Of a DNA stretch of 46,623 bases, positions 14,619 to 23,113 are shown piece by piece; within the stretch, counting starts at the first letter, position 1, and each line of letters starts with the position of its first letter. The notes beneath the pieces were generated by a model. It worked only from the letters and a program-made list of their open reading frames with translations. It had not been told where the DNA came from and made no database searches. The stretch lies in NCBI GenBank assembly GCA_910585265.1, contig CAJUCA010000022.1:1-46623 (forward strand), in the 5' to 3' direction. The translations under genes and the position numbers were made by a program. This stretch comes from an uncultured Oscillospiraceae bacterium. GTDB lineage: Bacteria; Bacillota; Clostridia; Oscillospirales; Oscillospiraceae.

Positions 14619-17600
14619 TTACTGGTACAGCTCGATGAGTTTCTGAAGATGCTCCCAACGGGCCATGGCGGACTCCTCGTTCTTCTTGAACAGCTCGTCG
14701 GCGCGCTCCGGGAAGGAGCGGGTCAGGGAGGAGTACCGGGCCTCGTTCATCAGGAACTCCTGATAGCCGCCCGCCGGGGCCTTGGAGTCCAGGGTGAAGG
14801 GGTTCTTGCCCAGGGCCTTGTTGGCGGGGTTGTAGCGGAACAGGTTCCAGTAGCCGCAGGACACGGCCTTCTTCATCTCGCTCTGGCAGTTGGCCATGCC
14901 GCCCTTGATGGAGTGCATCTCGCAGGGGCTGTAGCCGATGATGAGGGACGGGCCGTGGTAGGCCTCGGCCTCCCGGATGGCCTGGAGGGTCTGGTTGGGG
15001 TTGGCACCCATGGCTACCTGGGCCACGTAGACATAGCCGTACTGCATCACGATCTCCGCCAGGGACTTCTTGCCGATGGCCTTGCCCGCGGCGGCAAACT
15101 GGGCGACCTGGCCCAGGTTGGAGGACTTGGACGCCTGTCCGCCGGTGTTGGAGTACACCTCGGTGTCGAACACGAAGATATTCACATCCTCGCCGGAGGC
15201 CAGCACGTGATCCAGTCCGCCGTAGCCGATGTCGTAGGCCCAGCCGTCGCCGCCGAAGATCCACACGGACTTCTTCACCAGATAGTCCTTCTGGTCCAGG
15301 ATCTCCTTGGCCAGCTTGCAGGCGTCGCAGTCACAGAACTGCGCGCCGGAGTCCTTCAGCTCCTTGGCGTGGGCCTGGAACTGGGGCAGCTGGTCGCCGA
15401 ACACCTTGGCGGCGTCGGGGCTGGAGGTGAAGGCCACGACCTCGTCCACCGTCATCAGGCCGTCCTCCAGGGCGGCGATGTAGGCCTTGGTGGCCTCGGC
15501 GTTAGCCTCGCCGTCGTCCATGGTGTCCAGCCACTTCTGGGCGGCCTCCTTCAGCTCGGGAACGGTGTGGGGCACCGCGATGAGGGCCCGGGTCTTGTCG
15601 GCCAGGGCGTTGCGGATGGCCTTCTGGCCCAGGTGGATGCCCAGGCCGTGCTCGGCGTTGTCCTCAAACAGGGAGTTGGCCCAGGCCACGCCCTTGCCGT
15701 CCTTGTTGACGGTGTAGGGGGAGGTGGCGGCGGGGCCGCCCCAGATGGAGGAGCACCCGGTGGCGTTGGAGACGTACATCCGGTCGCCGCACACCTGGGT
15801 GACCAGGCGGGCGTAGGCGGTCTCGGCACAGCCGGCGCAGGAGCCGGAGAACTCCAGCAGGGGCTGCTTGAACTGGCTGCCGGGGACGGTGGCGGTGGTG
15901 GTGACCTCGGGCTTCTCGGTGACCTTGGCCACCATGTAGTCGAAGGCGGGCTGACGGCCGGCCTCCTGCTCCAGGGGCACCATGGACAGGGACTTGGTGG
16001 GGCACACGCCCACGCAGACGGAGCAGCCCATGCAGTCCATGGGGCTCACCGCCAGGGAGTACTGGTACAGGCCCTTGCCCTTGCCGGCCTTGAAGTCCAC
16101 GATCTTGGCGCACTCGGGGGCGTTCTTGGCCTCCTCGGCGTCCAGGGCGAAGGGACGGATGGTGGCGTGGGGGCAGACATAGGCACACTGGTTGCACTGG
16201 ATGCAGGTATCCTGGTTCCAGGCGGGCACGGACACGGCCACGCCCCGCTTCTCATAGGCGGACGCGCCCTGCTGGAAGGTGCCGTCCACGTGGGGCACGA
16301 AGGAGGACACGGGCAGGCTGTCGCCGTCCATGCGGTTGATGGGCTCCATCACGTCCTTGACCATCTCCACCAGCTCGGGCCGGCCCTCCAGCTTGCCGCC
16401 GGCGGCCTTGTCCTCGGCGGCGGCCCAGGAGGCGGGCACGTTGAACTTCTTGAAGGCGGTGGCACCCATATCGATGGCCTTGTGGTTCATGTCCACCACG
16501 TCCTGGCCCTTCTTCAGGTAGGAGTGGGTGGCGGCGTCCTTCATGTAGCCGATGGCCTCGCTCTCGGGCATCACCTTGGACAGGGCGAAGAAGGCGGACT
16601 GGAGGATGGTGTTGGTGCGCTTGCCCATGCCGATCTCGATGGCCAGATCGATGGCGTTGATGGTGTAGACGTTGATGTTATGCTCCGCGATATACCGCTT
16701 GGCCACGGCGGGCATATGCTTATCCAGCTCCTCGTCGCTCCACTGGCAGTTGATGAGGAAGGTGCCGCCGTCCTTCACGTCCCGGACCATGGGGAAGCCC
16801 TTGACGATGTAGGCGGGCACGTGGCAGGCCACGAAGTCGGCCTTGTTGATGTAGTAGGGGGCGCGGATGGGCTGGTCGCCGAAGCGCAGGTGGCTGATGG
16901 TGACGCCGCCGGTCTTCTTGGAGTCGTACTGGAAGTACGCCTGGACGTACTTGTCGGTGTGGTCGCCAATGATCTTGATGGAGTTCTTGTTCGCGCCCAC
17001 GGTGCCGTCGCCGCCCAGGCCCCAGAACTTCACCTCGATGGTGCCCTGGGCCGCGGTGTTGGGGGAGGGCTTCTCCTCCAGGGACATATTGGTCACGTCG
17101 TCCACAATGCCGATGGTGAACTGACGCTTGGGGGCGGACTTGGTCAGCTCCTCATACACCGCGAACACGCTGGCGGGGGGAGTGTCCTTGGAGCCCAGGC
17201 CGTAACGCCCGCCGATGACGGAGATGTCGGTGCGGCCCGCGTTGGCCAGGGCAGTCACCACGTCCAGGTAGAGGGGCTCGCCCTGCGCGCCCGGCTCCTT
17301 GGTGCGGTCCAGCACGGCGATGTGCTTGCAGGTGGCGGGGATGGCGGCCAGCAGCTTGTCGGCCCGCCAGGGGCGGTACAGGCGCACCTTGATCAGGCCC
17401 ACCTTCTCGCCGTGGGCGTTCAGGTAGTCGATGACCTCCTCCGCCACGTCGCAGATGGAGCCCATGGAGATGATCACCCGGTCGGCGTCGGGCGCGCCGT
17501 AGTAGTTGAACAGCTGGTAGTCGGTGCCCAGCTTGGCGTTGACCTTGCCCATGTACTCCTCCACGATCTCGGGGATGGCGTCGTAGTACTTGTTGCAGGC

Positions 17601-18290
17601 CTCGCGGTGCTGGAAGAAGATGTCGCCGTTCTCGTGGGAGCCGCGCATGACGGGGTGCTCGGGGTTGAGGGCCCGGGCGCGGAACTCGCTGATGGCGTCC
17701 CAGTCCGCCATCTCGGCCAGATCCTCATAGTCCCAGATGGCGATCTTCTGGATCTCGTGGGAGGTGCGGAAGCCGTCGAAGAAGTTCAGGAAGGGGACGC
17801 GGCCCTTGATGGCGGCCAGATGGGCCACCGCGCCCAGGTCCATGACCTCCTGGGGGTTGGACTCGGCCAGCATGGCGAAGCCGGTCTGGCGGCAGGCCAT
17901 CACGTCGGAATGGTCGCCGAAGATGTTCAGCGCGTGGCTGGCCACGGTACGGGCGGACACGTGGAACACCCCGGGCAGCAGCTCGCCGGCGATCTTATAC
18001 ATATTGGGGATCATCAGCAGCAGGCCCTGGGAGGCGGTGTAGGTGGTAGTCAGCGCGCCGGCGGCCAGGGAGCCGTGGACGGTGCCGGCCGCGCCGGCCT
18101 CGGACTGCATCTCGATGACCTTCACGGTCTGGCCGAAGATGTTCTTGCGGCCCGCGGCGGCCCACTGATCCACATTGTCGGCCATGGGGCTGGACGGCGT
18201 GATGGGATAGATGCCCGCCACCTCGGTAAAGGCGTAGGACACGTGGGCGGCGGCGGTATTGCCGTCCATGGTTTTGAACTTGCGTGCCAT
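14619..18290 (-). CDS. nifJ: Pyruvate:ferredoxin (flavodoxin) oxidoreductase
   Basis: Oxidatively decarboxylates pyruvate to acetyl-CoA and CO2, reducing ferredoxin; central to anaerobic Clostridia. The 1223 residues are the homodimeric one-chain form. Domain order: pyrimidine-binding TPP domain (YPITPSSPMAD, near residue 30), transketolase-like domain, EKR linker (SHLRFGDQPIRAPY), two ferredoxin-type clusters (CIQCNQCAYVC near 695 and CMGCSVCVGVC near 751), the proximal-cluster CAGC near 815, and the TPP/Mg motif GGDGWAYDIGYGG near 1010. The ATG at 18290 (MARKFKTMDGNTAA) follows AAAAGGAGG; longer frames lack homology. The 3' end is repeated 130 bp downstream (14476-14521). Confidence 0.97.
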   Translation of the reverse strand: MARKFKTMDGNTAAAHVSYAFTEVAGIYPITPSSPMADNVDQWAAAGRKNIFGQTVKVIEMQSEAGAAGTVHGSLAAGALTTTYTASQGLLLMIPNMYKIAGELLPGVFHVSARTVASHALNIFGDHSDVMACRQTGFAMLAESNPQEVMDLGAVAHLAAIKGRVPFLNFFDGFRTSHEIQKIAIWDYEDLAEMADWDAISEFRARALNPEHPVMRGSHENGDIFFQHREACNKYYDAIPEIVEEYMGKVNAKLGTDYQLFNYYGAPDADRVIISMGSICDVAEEVIDYLNAHGEKVGLIKVRLYRPWRADKLLAAIPATCKHIAVLDRTKEPGAQGEPLYLDVVTALANAGRTDISVIGGRYGLGSKDTPPASVFAVYEELTKSAPKRQFTIGIVDDVTNMSLEEKPSPNTAAQGTIEVKFWGLGGDGTVGANKNSIKIIGDHTDKYVQAYFQYDSKKTGGVTISHLRFGDQPIRAPYYINKADFVACHVPAYIVKGFPMVRDVKDGGTFLINCQWSDEELDKHMPAVAKRYIAEHNINVYTINAIDLAIEIGMGKRTNTILQSAFFALSKVMPESEAIGYMKDAATHSYLKKGQDVVDMNHKAIDMGATAFKKFNVPASWAAAEDKAAGGKLEGRPELVEMVKDVMEPINRMDGDSLPVSSFVPHVDGTFQQGASAYEKRGVAVSVPAWNQDTCIQCNQCAYVCPHATIRPFALDAEEAKNAPECAKIVDFKAGKGKGLYQYSLAVSPMDCMGCSVCVGVCPTKSLSMVPLEQEAGRQPAFDYMVAKVTEKPEVTTTATVPGSQFKQPLLEFSGSCAGCAETAYARLVTQVCGDRMYVSNATGCSSIWGGPAATSPYTVNKDGKGVAWANSLFEDNAEHGLGIHLGQKAIRNALADKTRALIAVPHTVPELKEAAQKWLDTMDDGEANAEATKAYIAALEDGLMTVDEVVAFTSSPDAAKVFGDQLPQFQAHAKELKDSGAQFCDCDACKLAKEILDQKDYLVKKSVWIFGGDGWAYDIGYGGLDHVLASGEDVNIFVFDTEVYSNTGGQASKSSNLGQVAQFAAAGKAIGKKSLAEIVMQYGYVYVAQVAMGANPNQTLQAIREAEAYHGPSLIIGYSPCEMHSIKGGMANCQSEMKKAVSCGYWNLFRYNPANKALGKNPFTLDSKAPAGGYQEFLMNEARYSSLTRSFPERADELFKKNEESAMARWEHLQKLIELYQ

Positions 18291-18357
18291 AGGCGTTTTC
18301 CTCCTTTTCATATGAGAAACCGATGCCATACGGTTTCGCTACCGTTTCGCGGGTAAC

Positions 18358-18386
18358 AGTCTATCACAGTTCCGGCGGGTTTGCAA
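18358..18386 (-). promoter_or_regulatory. Promoter of pyruvate oxidoreductase gene
   Basis: On the minus strand TTGCAA (18381-18386), 17-bp spacer, TAGACT (18358-18363). The predicted start gives a roughly 60-nt leader containing GAAACCG/CGGTTTC inverted arms. No other sigma-A match of similar quality is seen between this gene and its neighbour. Confidence 0.65.
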
Positions 18387-18440
18387 TTCCTAATTGTGTT
18401 TTTTTCGTCAATCTTTCGTCCGGCCTCCAGATTATGACAA

Positions 18441-20069
18441 TTATTCCACTGTGTAGGCAATATAGGTCAGATGATCCCCCAGACGCTCCAGGTTGGACAC
18501 CAGGTTGATGAACACCCCGCTGGACTCCGGGCGGCAGGCCCCGGCGTTGAGCCGCTGGATGTGGGCGTCGATGAGGCGGCGGCGCATCCCGTCGATGTCC
18601 TCCTCCGCCCGGTTGATCTGGGGCAGCAGGCCCGGGTCCTTTTCCAGCACCGCCTGCCGGGTAAGGGCGTACAGCTCCTCCAGCCGCCCCTTCATCACCC
18701 CCAGGTCCTCCAGCACCGCCTCGGAGAAGTCCAGGCCCCCCTCCACCGTCCTTTTGGCGTACTTGGTGAAGTTGTCCGCGATCTCTGCGATACGCATCAC
18801 GTCCCCCAGATTGCTGTGGAGGTTGGAGATGGGCCGCTCGTCCGCCAGCTTGCTCTGGGCGGAAAGCCGGATCAGATAGTTCACCATCCCCTGCTCCACC
18901 CCGTTGGCCTCCTCGATGAGCCGGTGGGTGGGGGCGATCAGCCCGGTGTCCTTCTGGATGAAGGCGCGGTAGCCGGAGCGGAAGGCGTCCATGGCGGCGT
19001 CGGACAGCCGCACCAGCTCCTTGTCCAGCAGGGCCATGGCCAGGGAGGCGGAGGACAGCATACGCTCGTCCAGGAAGGTCTCCCCCGCCGCCGCTTCCGG
19101 CTCCGCCCCCTCCCGGATCAGAAGCTGGGACACCCGGACGAACCACCCACACAGGGGCAGGAACAGGATGGTGCAGGCCACGTTGAAGAAGGTGTGGAAC
19201 ATGGCGATCTGGGTGGCGGGGGCGGGGAACCACTGCCGGAAGGTGGCGTCCATAAATCCGGGCCAGAGCAGGAGCAGGACGAAGAACAGGGCCGAGCCCA
19301 GGGTGTTGAACAGCAGGTGGATCAGCCCCGCCCGGCGGGCGTTCACCCCGGCGGTGGCGGAGGACATGAGGGCGGTGACGCAGGAGCCGATGTTGGTGCC
19401 CAGGATGATATACAGCACCTCGTTCCCCCCGGTGCCGATGGTCAGCCCCGCCACCGACATGGCGATGATCACCGAGGTGGTGGCGGAGCTGGACTGCACC
19501 AACGCCGTGAGGAACACCCCCGCCAGCAGGAGCAGGAGGGGATTGCCCACCGTCTCAAACAGGGCCTGGACCGCGTCCCGGTTGGCCTTCATGGCGTCGG
19601 ACATGAGGGCCAGCCCCACGAAGATCAGCCCCAGCCCCGCCAGGATCATGCCCGTGCGCCGCAGGCCGTCCCGCTTGCAGGCCATGGCCATGAGTATGCC
19701 GGCGAAGGTGAGGATCTGCACATAGGTGGTGATGGGAAACGCGCTGAGGGCGGCGATCTGGGCGGTGACGGTGGTGCCGATGTTGGCCCCCATGATCATG
19801 GCCGCCGCCTGGTAGAGGTTCACTACCCCCACGTTGACGAAGCCCACGATCAGCACGGTGGTGACGCCGGAGCTTTGGATCAAGGCGGTGGCCGCCGCCC
19901 CTATCCCCACGTTCACCAGACGCCGGTCGGCGGTTTTGCCGAACAGATCCTTGATCCGGCCGGTGGCCAGCTGCTCGATGTTGGCGGTGAGCAGATGCAC
20001 CCCCACCAGAAACACCCCCGTCCCGGCCAGCAGCCGGACGAGGAACAGGGAAAGCTGCGCGATATTCAT
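18441..20069 (-). CDS. Na/Pi cotransporter-family protein with PhoU-like domain (1)
   Basis: 542 residues. The N-terminal 310 carry two inverted Na/Pi repeats with signature QSS motifs (ALIQSSGVTTVLIVGFVN and ALVQSSSATTSVIIAMSV) and GANIGTTVTAQ / GTNIGSCVTALM loops. The C-terminal 220 form a PhoU-like helical domain (ERPISNLHSNLGDVMRIAEI, SNLERLGDHLTYIAY). The family imports phosphate with sodium; PhoU fusions are common in Firmicutes. ATG 20069 is preceded by AGGAGATCAG. It stands alone, with a MITE 45 bp upstream of the start. A second protein of the same architecture is at 26006-27790. Confidence 0.93.
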   Translation of the reverse strand: MNIAQLSLFLVRLLAGTGVFLVGVHLLTANIEQLATGRIKDLFGKTADRRLVNVGIGAAATALIQSSGVTTVLIVGFVNVGVVNLYQAAAMIMGANIGTTVTAQIAALSAFPITTYVQILTFAGILMAMACKRDGLRRTGMILAGLGLIFVGLALMSDAMKANRDAVQALFETVGNPLLLLLAGVFLTALVQSSSATTSVIIAMSVAGLTIGTGGNEVLYIILGTNIGSCVTALMSSATAGVNARRAGLIHLLFNTLGSALFFVLLLLWPGFMDATFRQWFPAPATQIAMFHTFFNVACTILFLPLCGWFVRVSQLLIREGAEPEAAAGETFLDERMLSSASLAMALLDKELVRLSDAAMDAFRSGYRAFIQKDTGLIAPTHRLIEEANGVEQGMVNYLIRLSAQSKLADERPISNLHSNLGDVMRIAEIADNFTKYAKRTVEGGLDFSEAVLEDLGVMKGRLEELYALTRQAVLEKDPGLLPQINRAEEDIDGMRRRLIDAHIQRLNAGACRPESSGVFINLVSNLERLGDHLTYIAYTVE

Positions 20070-20111
20070 CTGATCTCCTCTTTTCTGTAAATGGTGTGAT
20101 CGGACAGGTTC

Positions 20112-20277
20112 TTAGAAGCTGTACCAATAGCCTCAGCACCCAGCTTAACGGCCAGAATTGCCGCTGGCCGCGTTGAAAAATCTTGAAATACACAAAGTAT
20201 TCCCGCGATTTTTCGCCTTGCCACCGGCAATTCTGACTCGCGAATCTGAATACTTCGGCTATTGGTACAGCTTCTTA
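20112..20277. mobile_element. MITE copy 1 (160 bp with TTA target duplication)
   Basis: A perfect 18-bp terminal inverted repeat GAAGCTGTACCAATAGCC (20115-20132) / GGCTATTGGTACAGCTTC (20257-20274), flanked on both sides by TTA (20112-20114 and 20275-20277). The interior shares GAAATACACAAAGTATTCC and CGCCTTGCC with the element at 45306-45466. No coding capacity, so it is non-autonomous. It sits in the 410-bp gap between the Na/Pi gene and the hemerythrin gene. Confidence 0.85.
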
Positions 20278-20285
20278 GTATTTAC

Positions 20286-20333
20286 AAAAAAGGCGAGGCC
20301 CCGCCGTCGTAAAACGGCAGAGTCTCGCCTTTT
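20286..20333 (-). terminator. Intrinsic terminator after the hemerythrin-receiver gene
   Basis: AAAAAGGCGAG pairs with CTCGCCTTTT around an inner GCCGT/ACGGC stem, with T-runs on both strands. It lies about 150 bp after the stop at 20480. The 146 bp between hold a short GCGGGC/ACCCGC hairpin and nothing else that I recognise. Confidence 0.82.
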
Positions 20334-20479
20334 CATTACCGGCCGGGCCCATGGGGGGGCCGTATTGACGTTCCGGCAAACGCGGGCGGGAACCCGCGCA
20401 GGCTACTCCCTCTGTGTACGCGCTTCCTTTATATCCTAAGTCCGCCCCGCTGTCAATTCACGTTTTCCACAAATCCGCG

Positions 20480-21823
20480 TCAGCCGCACAGCTTCTGGTA
20501 CAGCTCGTCGATCTTCTGCTTGATGTCCGCAGGCTTCAGGTACTTCAGCAGGTAGCCCGCCGGCTTCAACGCCAGCAGGGCCCGCACCACGTCCGGGTCA
20601 CTGCGGCCCGTGAGGAAGATCACCGGAATGTCCGCAAAGGCCTTCTCCGAGCGGAGCATCTCCAGGGTCTGCCGCCCGTCGCACACCGGCATCTCGTAGT
20701 CCAGCAGCACCAGCTCCGGCCTGTCCAGGGAGATGGCCCGGATGGCCGCCACGCCGGACTCCGCCACCGACACCTCGTAGTCCTTCTCCAGCAGGCTTCT
20801 CATGGCCACCCGCACCGTGGAGGAGTCGTCCACCACCAGCACCTTGGGCCTGCCCGCGTCCCGCTCCCGGCGGGCCAGGTAGTCCGCGATCTCCTCCAGG
20901 GCGTTGTCCGCCTGGATGGGGGTCACCGTCCCCTTCTCCAGCAGGTGGGGGGCGATGACGCAGTAGGCGAAGTACCCCGAGCCGCTGGTGTTGAACAGCA
21001 GGCTCACCTGGGGCTTCGCCCGCTCGAACGTCCCCTGGAACTGCTCATAGGAGATCAGGTTCTCCTCCTTCAGCGCGTAGGGCCGGGGAGAGGGGAAGTG
21101 CTCCAGCACCCGCTCCACGAACTGCCGGGCGGTGTACCGGGCGGCGTTCACCAGCATGACGTCCAGCTTGCCCGTCTCCAGGCCCATGATCCGGCCCACG
21201 GTGTTGATCAGCAGCTTCTCCTCAAACACCATGATGATCTCCTGCCGCAGATCGTCCCCGGCGTCGTACACCAGGCGGTAGTATACCCCCTGGCCGAACT
21301 TCTCCCCGCCGTAGGCGGTGGTGATGGCCTCCGACTCCAGCCGGAACATATCGAACACCTGCTGGACGATGACCTTTTTCAGCTCGTCAAGCTCCTCCTC
21401 CGGAAGGAGGCTGCCCCATTTGCTCACCTTGCCGCCCACAATGGCCTGATCCTCGGTGAGGGTGTGGCCGATGAGCCATCCGGCGCACACGCCCAGAAAG
21501 TGCTTCACGGAGTCCGGGCTGTAGCCCGTTTCCTCCAGCTCCCGCTCCAGGGCGGGGAGGGTGCTGTCCCGGAAGATGCGGTGGATCTGCCGGTGGGTCT
21601 CCAGCCCCTCGTAGCCGATGGAGGCCATGTAGTCCTCCTCCTCGGTGAAATGCTTCATGGCGTGGGTTTTAAAGTATTTGATCCCCTCCTGGCAGGCCCA
21701 CTGGCTCTTGTCGTCGTCGTAGGCCAGCAGCCGGTTGATGATCTTGAACAGGCGTTGGTGCTCCCGGTCGATGACCTCCACGCCGATGTTATACTCGTCC
21801 TGCCACACCATCTGGTTTTCCAT
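20480..21823 (-). CDS. Hemerythrin - CheX-like - response-regulator receiver fusion
   Basis: 447 residues in three domains. Residues 1-130 are bacteriohemerythrin with a full di-iron set: His22, His54, His58, Glu62, His77, His81, His120 and Asp125. Residues about 150-300 resemble the CheX/CheC phosphatase fold (MVFEEKLLINTVGRIMG, NAARYTARQFVERVL). Residues 325-447 are a receiver with Asp332/Asp333, phosphoacceptor Asp375 (LVLLDYEMPVCDG), Thr405 and Lys430. Hemerythrins bind O2; receivers take phosphate from histidine kinases. I infer a soluble O2-responsive signalling protein, possibly controlling c-di-GMP or chemotaxis output. No kinase is adjacent. Good ribosome site AAAGGAG. Domain calls are firm except CheX, which is moderate. 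Confidence 0.9.
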   Translation of the reverse strand: MENQMVWQDEYNIGVEVIDREHQRLFKIINRLLAYDDDKSQWACQEGIKYFKTHAMKHFTEEEDYMASIGYEGLETHRQIHRIFRDSTLPALERELEETGYSPDSVKHFLGVCAGWLIGHTLTEDQAIVGGKVSKWGSLLPEEELDELKKVIVQQVFDMFRLESEAITTAYGGEKFGQGVYYRLVYDAGDDLRQEIIMVFEEKLLINTVGRIMGLETGKLDVMLVNAARYTARQFVERVLEHFPSPRPYALKEENLISYEQFQGTFERAKPQVSLLFNTSGSGYFAYCVIAPHLLEKGTVTPIQADNALEEIADYLARRERDAGRPKVLVVDDSSTVRVAMRSLLEKDYEVSVAESGVAAIRAISLDRPELVLLDYEMPVCDGRQTLEMLRSEKAFADIPVIFLTGRSDPDVVRALLALKPAGYLLKYLKPADIKQKIDELYQKLCG

Positions 21824-21960
21824 GGAACCTCGTCTCCTTTGGCTGTTGAAAATCTGTCCCCCTCAGGGCCGACGTTACCGCTATTATAGCACAGCCCTCT
21901 GCCCTCGTCCACCGGAAAAACGCCGTCCCCGGCGGAATTTCGCGGGCCGCCGGACGCAGA

Positions 21961-21988
21961 GAACCCGGCGGGAAATCCCGCCGGGTTC
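21961..21988 (-). other. Perfect 13-bp GC-rich hairpin
   Basis: GAACCCGGCGGGA and TCCCGCCGGGTTC with a 2-nt loop. It lies downstream of the kduI region on the minus strand but lacks a T-run, so it is a weak terminator candidate or an mRNA end-protecting stem. Confidence 0.5.
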
Positions 21989-22011
21989 CGTTCATGTGTT
22001 TGCCTGCCGCA

Positions 22012-22094
22012 CATGGGCGGCATTGGCAGCCGGAGGTTACTTCAAGTCCCCGGTGGCAATCCCGTCCATATCATCGAACGCCTGATTCTCGCCG
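22012..22094 (-). pseudogene. Second copy of the kduI 3' end
   Basis: 83 bp matching 22222-22304 at 79 positions with constant 210-bp offset. It covers the last 19 codons (GENQAFDDMDGIATGDLK, stop) and the following 30 bp. Both coding differences are synonymous (GAA/GAG, AAC/AAT); the other two differences lie after the stop. No gene body is attached. Confidence 0.88.
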
Positions 22095-22221
22095 TCCCCA
22101 TCCGGCTTCGCCGGCCGGGGGCCCCTTTTTGATTTTAATGCTCGGACCGGCATAGCCGCTCCTCCGCAAATCCGCCGCGTGCGGCGGATTTTACGCCTCC
22201 GGCGGCGGCCAGAAGGCCGCT
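22095..22221 (-). repeat. Core element B between duplicated gene ends
   Basis: On the minus strand: an AAATCCGCCGC/GCGGCGGATTT hairpin, a GGAGCGGC/GCCGGTCC hairpin, GAGCATTAAAATC, AAAAAGGGGCCCCCGGC, a CCGGC-GAA-GCCGG hairpin and ATGGGGA. Block order matches the element downstream of the pyruvate oxidoreductase gene. No gene. Confidence 0.75.
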
Positions 22222-22246
22222 CATGGGCGGCGTTGACAGCCGGAGG

Positions 22247-23089
22247 TTACTTCAAGTCCCCGGTGGCAATCCCGTCCATATCATCGAACGCCTGGTTTTC
22301 GCCGCCCATGGCCCAGATGAAGGTATAGCTTCCGGTGCCCGCTCCGGCGTGGATGGACCAGGAGGGGGAGATCACCGCGTCGTAATTGCCCATGACGATG
22401 TGCCGGGTCTCCTGGGGCTCGCCCATGAAGTGGAACACCACGTTCCCCTCCGGGATATCGAAGTAGGTGTAGATCTCCATCCGCCGCTCGTGGGTGTGGG
22501 CGGGCATGGTGTTCCACACGCTGCCCGGCTCCAGCACCGTCATGCCCATGGAAAGCTGGCAGGTTTTCAGCACGTCCGGGTGGATGAACTGGTTGATCAC
22601 CCGCTTGTTGGAGGTCTCCATCGTCCCCAGGGGCTTCTTGGCGGCGTCCGCCAGCTTGATCAGCCGCGTCTCATAGGCGCAGTGGGCCGGGGCGGACACG
22701 CCGTAGAACCGGGCGGGATTGGCGGGGTCGCAGCTCTGGAAGGACACGTCCCTGGAGCCTTTGGTGATATAGATGCAGTCCTTGTGGCCCATGGGGTACT
22801 CCGTCCCGTCCACGGCGCACACGCCGTCCCCCCCCAGGTTGAAGAAGCCGATCTCCCGGCGTTCCAGGAAGAACTGGGTGCCGAAACTGTGCCAGACGTC
22901 GATGCCCTTGTCCAGGGGCACCGTCTCGTTCACCGGCATGATCCCCACGGTCACCATCCGGTCCACGTGGGAGTACACCGCCCGCACGGTGTCGGGCTGG
23001 TACAGGTCCTGGATGAGGAACTCGTCCCGAAGCTCCTGGGTGGTGTAGCGTTTTACGTCCTTCTGATTCGCGCTGTAGCGGACATCCAT
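22247..23089 (-). CDS. kduI: 5-dehydro-4-deoxy-D-glucuronate isomerase
   Basis: Converts 4-deoxy-L-threo-5-hexosulose uronate to 3-deoxy-D-glycero-2,5-hexodiulosonate during degradation of pectin or glycosaminoglycan uronates. The 280 residues match KduI. Cupin metal-site residues are visible in AHTHERRMEIYTYF, and the family end FIWAMGGENQAFDDMDGIA is intact. The gene is 24 bp downstream of the glucuronyl hydrolase gene on the same strand, so the two form an operon: the hydrolase releases the unsaturated uronate and KduI handles it after it opens. Later pathway enzymes (KduD, KdgK, KdgA) and lyases are not in the window. The gene's 3' end is duplicated 210 bp downstream. Confidence 0.96.
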   Translation of the reverse strand: MDVRYSANQKDVKRYTTQELRDEFLIQDLYQPDTVRAVYSHVDRMVTVGIMPVNETVPLDKGIDVWHSFGTQFFLERREIGFFNLGGDGVCAVDGTEYPMGHKDCIYITKGSRDVSFQSCDPANPARFYGVSAPAHCAYETRLIKLADAAKKPLGTMETSNKRVINQFIHPDVLKTCQLSMGMTVLEPGSVWNTMPAHTHERRMEIYTYFDIPEGNVVFHFMGEPQETRHIVMGNYDAVISPSWSIHAGAGTGSYTFIWAMGGENQAFDDMDGIATGDLK

Positions 23090-23113
23090 GTTGTTTTCCT
23101 CCTCATAAAATCA

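Noticed and set aside
14505..18356. Very long open frame antisense to the pyruvate oxidoreductase gene
   Set aside because: A mirror of GC-rich codon bias; Gly/Val/Leu/His-rich with no domain, while the opposite strand is an unmistakable enzyme.
14476..22304. Diversity-generating retroelement as the cause of the gene-end duplications
   Set aside because: Differences are not adenine-specific, are synonymous, and no reverse transcriptase is present.
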